Below are positions 62,180 through 64,000 of a stretch of DNA of 64,000 nt, piece after piece. Position numbers and translations under genes: made by a program. How positions within the stretch are numbered: the stretch's first letter is position 1; the number at the start of each line of letters is the position of its first letter. Origin of the DNA: Paramecium sonneborni. Its lineage: Eukaryota > Ciliophora > Oligohymenophorea > Peniculida > Parameciidae. The stretch spans positions 224,112 through 288,111 of the forward strand of contig CAJJDN010000043.1 of assembly GCA_905182985.1 (NCBI GenBank), read 5' to 3'. The notes beneath the pieces were generated by a model, which saw nothing but the letters and a program-made list of their open reading frames with translations, was not told where the DNA came from and did not search any database.

Positions 62180-62328
62180 TATAAATTTATAAAGTAAAAT
62201 ATTTACAACCTTGTGTTTTATTATGTTCTATTGTATATATTATTAATATCTTACATATTCAAATCAGAACTTCATTTCTAAAGTAATAATTAATCTATAA
62301 ATAACAAACACATTTTCAAATTTAATAA

Positions 62329-63514
62329 ATGATTGAAGAAGAAGATGTTATTAATACTTCATAGTTAAACAAAATCATTTAAATTTCTTATATGGGAGGC
62401 AAATTGTCAAAATTGTAGCTATAACAAATGAATCTCGAAAAAATTATTAATTAGTGTATAAACTTAATTAAGGAGGGAATTTCATTTAGAGAATGTACCA
62501 ACTATTTAAATGGATTGGCTATGGTTTATTTAAAATAATATTAGCTTTTAAGATAAGAAATTATCAGTCTATAGACTTCAATGATGAATAAAGAAAACTT
62601 TGTTGAAGTCGAAAAAAAAGAAGCACGTTCAAAAAATAAATAAACTAAATCCAAGTAAAATTAACAAAAAGAAGCAATTACTGAATTATAAGAGCATTCT
62701 AATAGTTCAAGAGATAACCCTAGAAATATTGCAAGTGCTGAACGCTTATAATTAGATTCTTAAAAAACTCCATTTGATATTAATTTGTATTTAAGAAAGG
62801 AGGATTCAGATAGTTCAAATGGATTTGGAACTGCAAATTTCATTCTTAAAGATGTTTAATCTATTGAAAAATAATCCTTAAAAGAGATTCTAAATAATAG
62901 AAGGAATTAAAAAGAAAACTCTTAAGTCTCTTCTAAAGATACTCCATTATTACCACAAATTATTGTCAATGATGCAGATAATGAAATATAAGAAGAACAT
63001 TTTCAATTTTAAAATTCAGATGATGAGGAAATAATAGATACAAGGGTTGAAGTTAAACATGGAAATATTATGAAAGCTTTGGAAGAATTTGGAATTAGTT
63101 TTGATTAAAATCAATATGCAATGAATCAAACCAATTTAAATGATAAGAGCAAAAGAAATACTAAGAAATAATAAAATACACTTTCTAAATAATTAGATCT
63201 TTAAGATAAGGATCGAGTTCTTCATGAAAGTTATCAAAGAAATTTAGAAGAATTTATTAAATATCAAGATAAGATTGATGATCTTCAAATGAAAATGGAT
63301 CTTATAAATCTTTAACCTGAATTCTGGTCAAAATAAGATGATTTAATTCATATGATCAATTAATATGAGATACCACTTAATCAAACTATCATCAACAAGT
63401 ATTAATTATTATTTTATTTAGTAAAAATTTACCCCCTATATCTTCATATTCTAAAATGTAAGGTTTGACAACTTTTGATAATTCCAACAATTAGTTTTAG
63501 GAAATCAATAGTTT
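62329..63514 (+). CDS. Coiled-coil protein, 3' end cut by the N at 63515
   Basis: Starts MIEEEDVINTSQLNKIIQ and stays open for about 390 codons. A helical N-terminal region (INQCINLIKEGISFRECTN) leads to a basic Gln/Lys linker (KNKQTKSKQNQQKEA). Acidic patches follow (NDADNEIQEEHFQFQNSDD), then a helical region with MKALEEFGISFDQNQYA and coiled coil (ESYQRNLEEFIKYQDKIDDL). A 23-nt intron near 63399 leads to NLPPISSYSKMQGLTT. No stop is reached. No family recognised. The downstream copy from 63516 repeats most of this gene. Confidence 0.65.
62364..63514. repeat. Direct repeat copy A, upstream of the N at 63515
   Basis: The sequence from 62364 recurs from 63516 with offset 1152. Copy A reaches exactly to the N, and copy B starts exactly after it, as at 28045. 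Contig ends overlapping by about 1.15 kb but not merged would give this. Confidence 0.9.
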
Positions 63515-63515
63515 N
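63515..63515. other. Assembly gap, single N
   Basis: One undetermined base at the junction of the second pair of direct copies. Confidence 0.95.
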
Positions 63516-64000
63516 GTTAAACAAAATCATTTAAATTTCTTATATGGGAGGCAAATTGTCAAAATTGTAGCTATAACAAATGAATCTCGAAAAAATTATT
63601 AATTAGTGTATAAACTTAATTAAGGAGGGAATTTCATTTAGAGAATGTACCAACTATTTAAATGGATTGGCTATGGTTTATTTAAAATAATATTAGCTTT
63701 TAAGATAAGAAATTATCAGTCTATAGACTTCAATGATGAATAAAGAAAACTTTGTTGAAGTCGAAAAAAAAGAAGCACGTTCAAAAAATAAATAAACTAA
63801 ATCCAAGTAAAATTAACAAAAAGAAGCAATTACTGAATTATAAGAGCATTCTAATAGTTCAAGAGATAACCCTAGAAATATTGCAAGTGCTGAACGCTTA
63901 TAATTAGATTCTTAAAAAACTCCATTTGATATTAATTTGTATTTAAGAAAGGAGGATTCAGATAGTTCAAATGGATTTGGAACTGCAAATTTCATTCTTA
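63516..64000 (+). pseudogene. Direct repeat copy B: repeated part of the coiled-coil gene
   Basis: Matches 62364-62848 over the visible 485 bp and lacks the start codon region (62329-62363). It runs off the window end. If the two contigs are merged, this is the same gene as 62329-63514 and supplies its missing 3' end beyond the window. Confidence 0.85.

Overview
The window is macronuclear-type ciliate DNA, most likely from a Paramecium relative. Reading frames are open only if TAA and TAG are read as glutamine and TGA is the sole stop. Most genes need very short GT...AG introns of about 20-33 nt to stay in frame. The DNA is strongly AT-rich and genes are packed on both strands, with several convergent neighbours ending 16-50 bp apart. 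A standard-code search sees only fragments, so all gene models here were read by hand with the ciliate code. Outer limits are usually firm; some exon junctions are tentative.

Layout. 1-1366 is an AT-rich stretch with no gene. 1367-8661 holds an FCP1/SCP-type phosphatase, a multipass membrane protein, a CLN3/battenin homologue, a twin CX9C protein, a phospholipid scramblase and a 3-hydroxybutyrate dehydrogenase-like SDR. 8693-17372 is minus strand: a large TmcB-like PAS protein, a coiled-coil protein of unknown role and a GDT1/TMEM165 cation exchanger. 17455-29874 holds a poorly resolved coiled-coil gene, a full ABCC transporter, an AMP-deaminase-like gene that may be degenerate, and a PRMT-like protein lacking its catalytic residues. 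29884-37882 is plus strand: a C2H2 zinc-finger protein with a His/Cys-rich tail, a FAM135 hydrolase, an HSDL2 homologue, a PX-WD40 protein and a membrane protein. 37906-49449 holds an RPA49-like Pol I subunit, two long disordered proteins (one ending in ankyrin repeats), a coiled-coil protein and an NDR-type AGC kinase. 49534-62179 holds a second ABCC transporter, a cyclic-nucleotide-binding protein, a PPR protein with a likely mitochondrial presequence, an ANP32-like protein, a SUGCT-type CoA-transferase and an EGF-like/multipass membrane protein. A coiled-coil gene begins at 62329.

Assembly. Two single N bases (28045 and 63515) are each flanked by near-identical direct copies of about 1.15-1.19 kb. 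These look like overlapping contig ends that were joined without being merged, so the doubled genes there are probably not real.

The genes do not form an operon or one pathway. They are a typical mixture of trafficking, membrane transport, mitochondrial metabolism, signalling and nuclear functions. The most unusual items are the pseudo-PRMT sharing a 9-bp start-to-start gap with the zinc-finger gene, that gene's metal-binding tail, the AMP-deaminase-like gene without a visible HxH metal motif, and an inverted pair of ABCC genes whose models have equal length.
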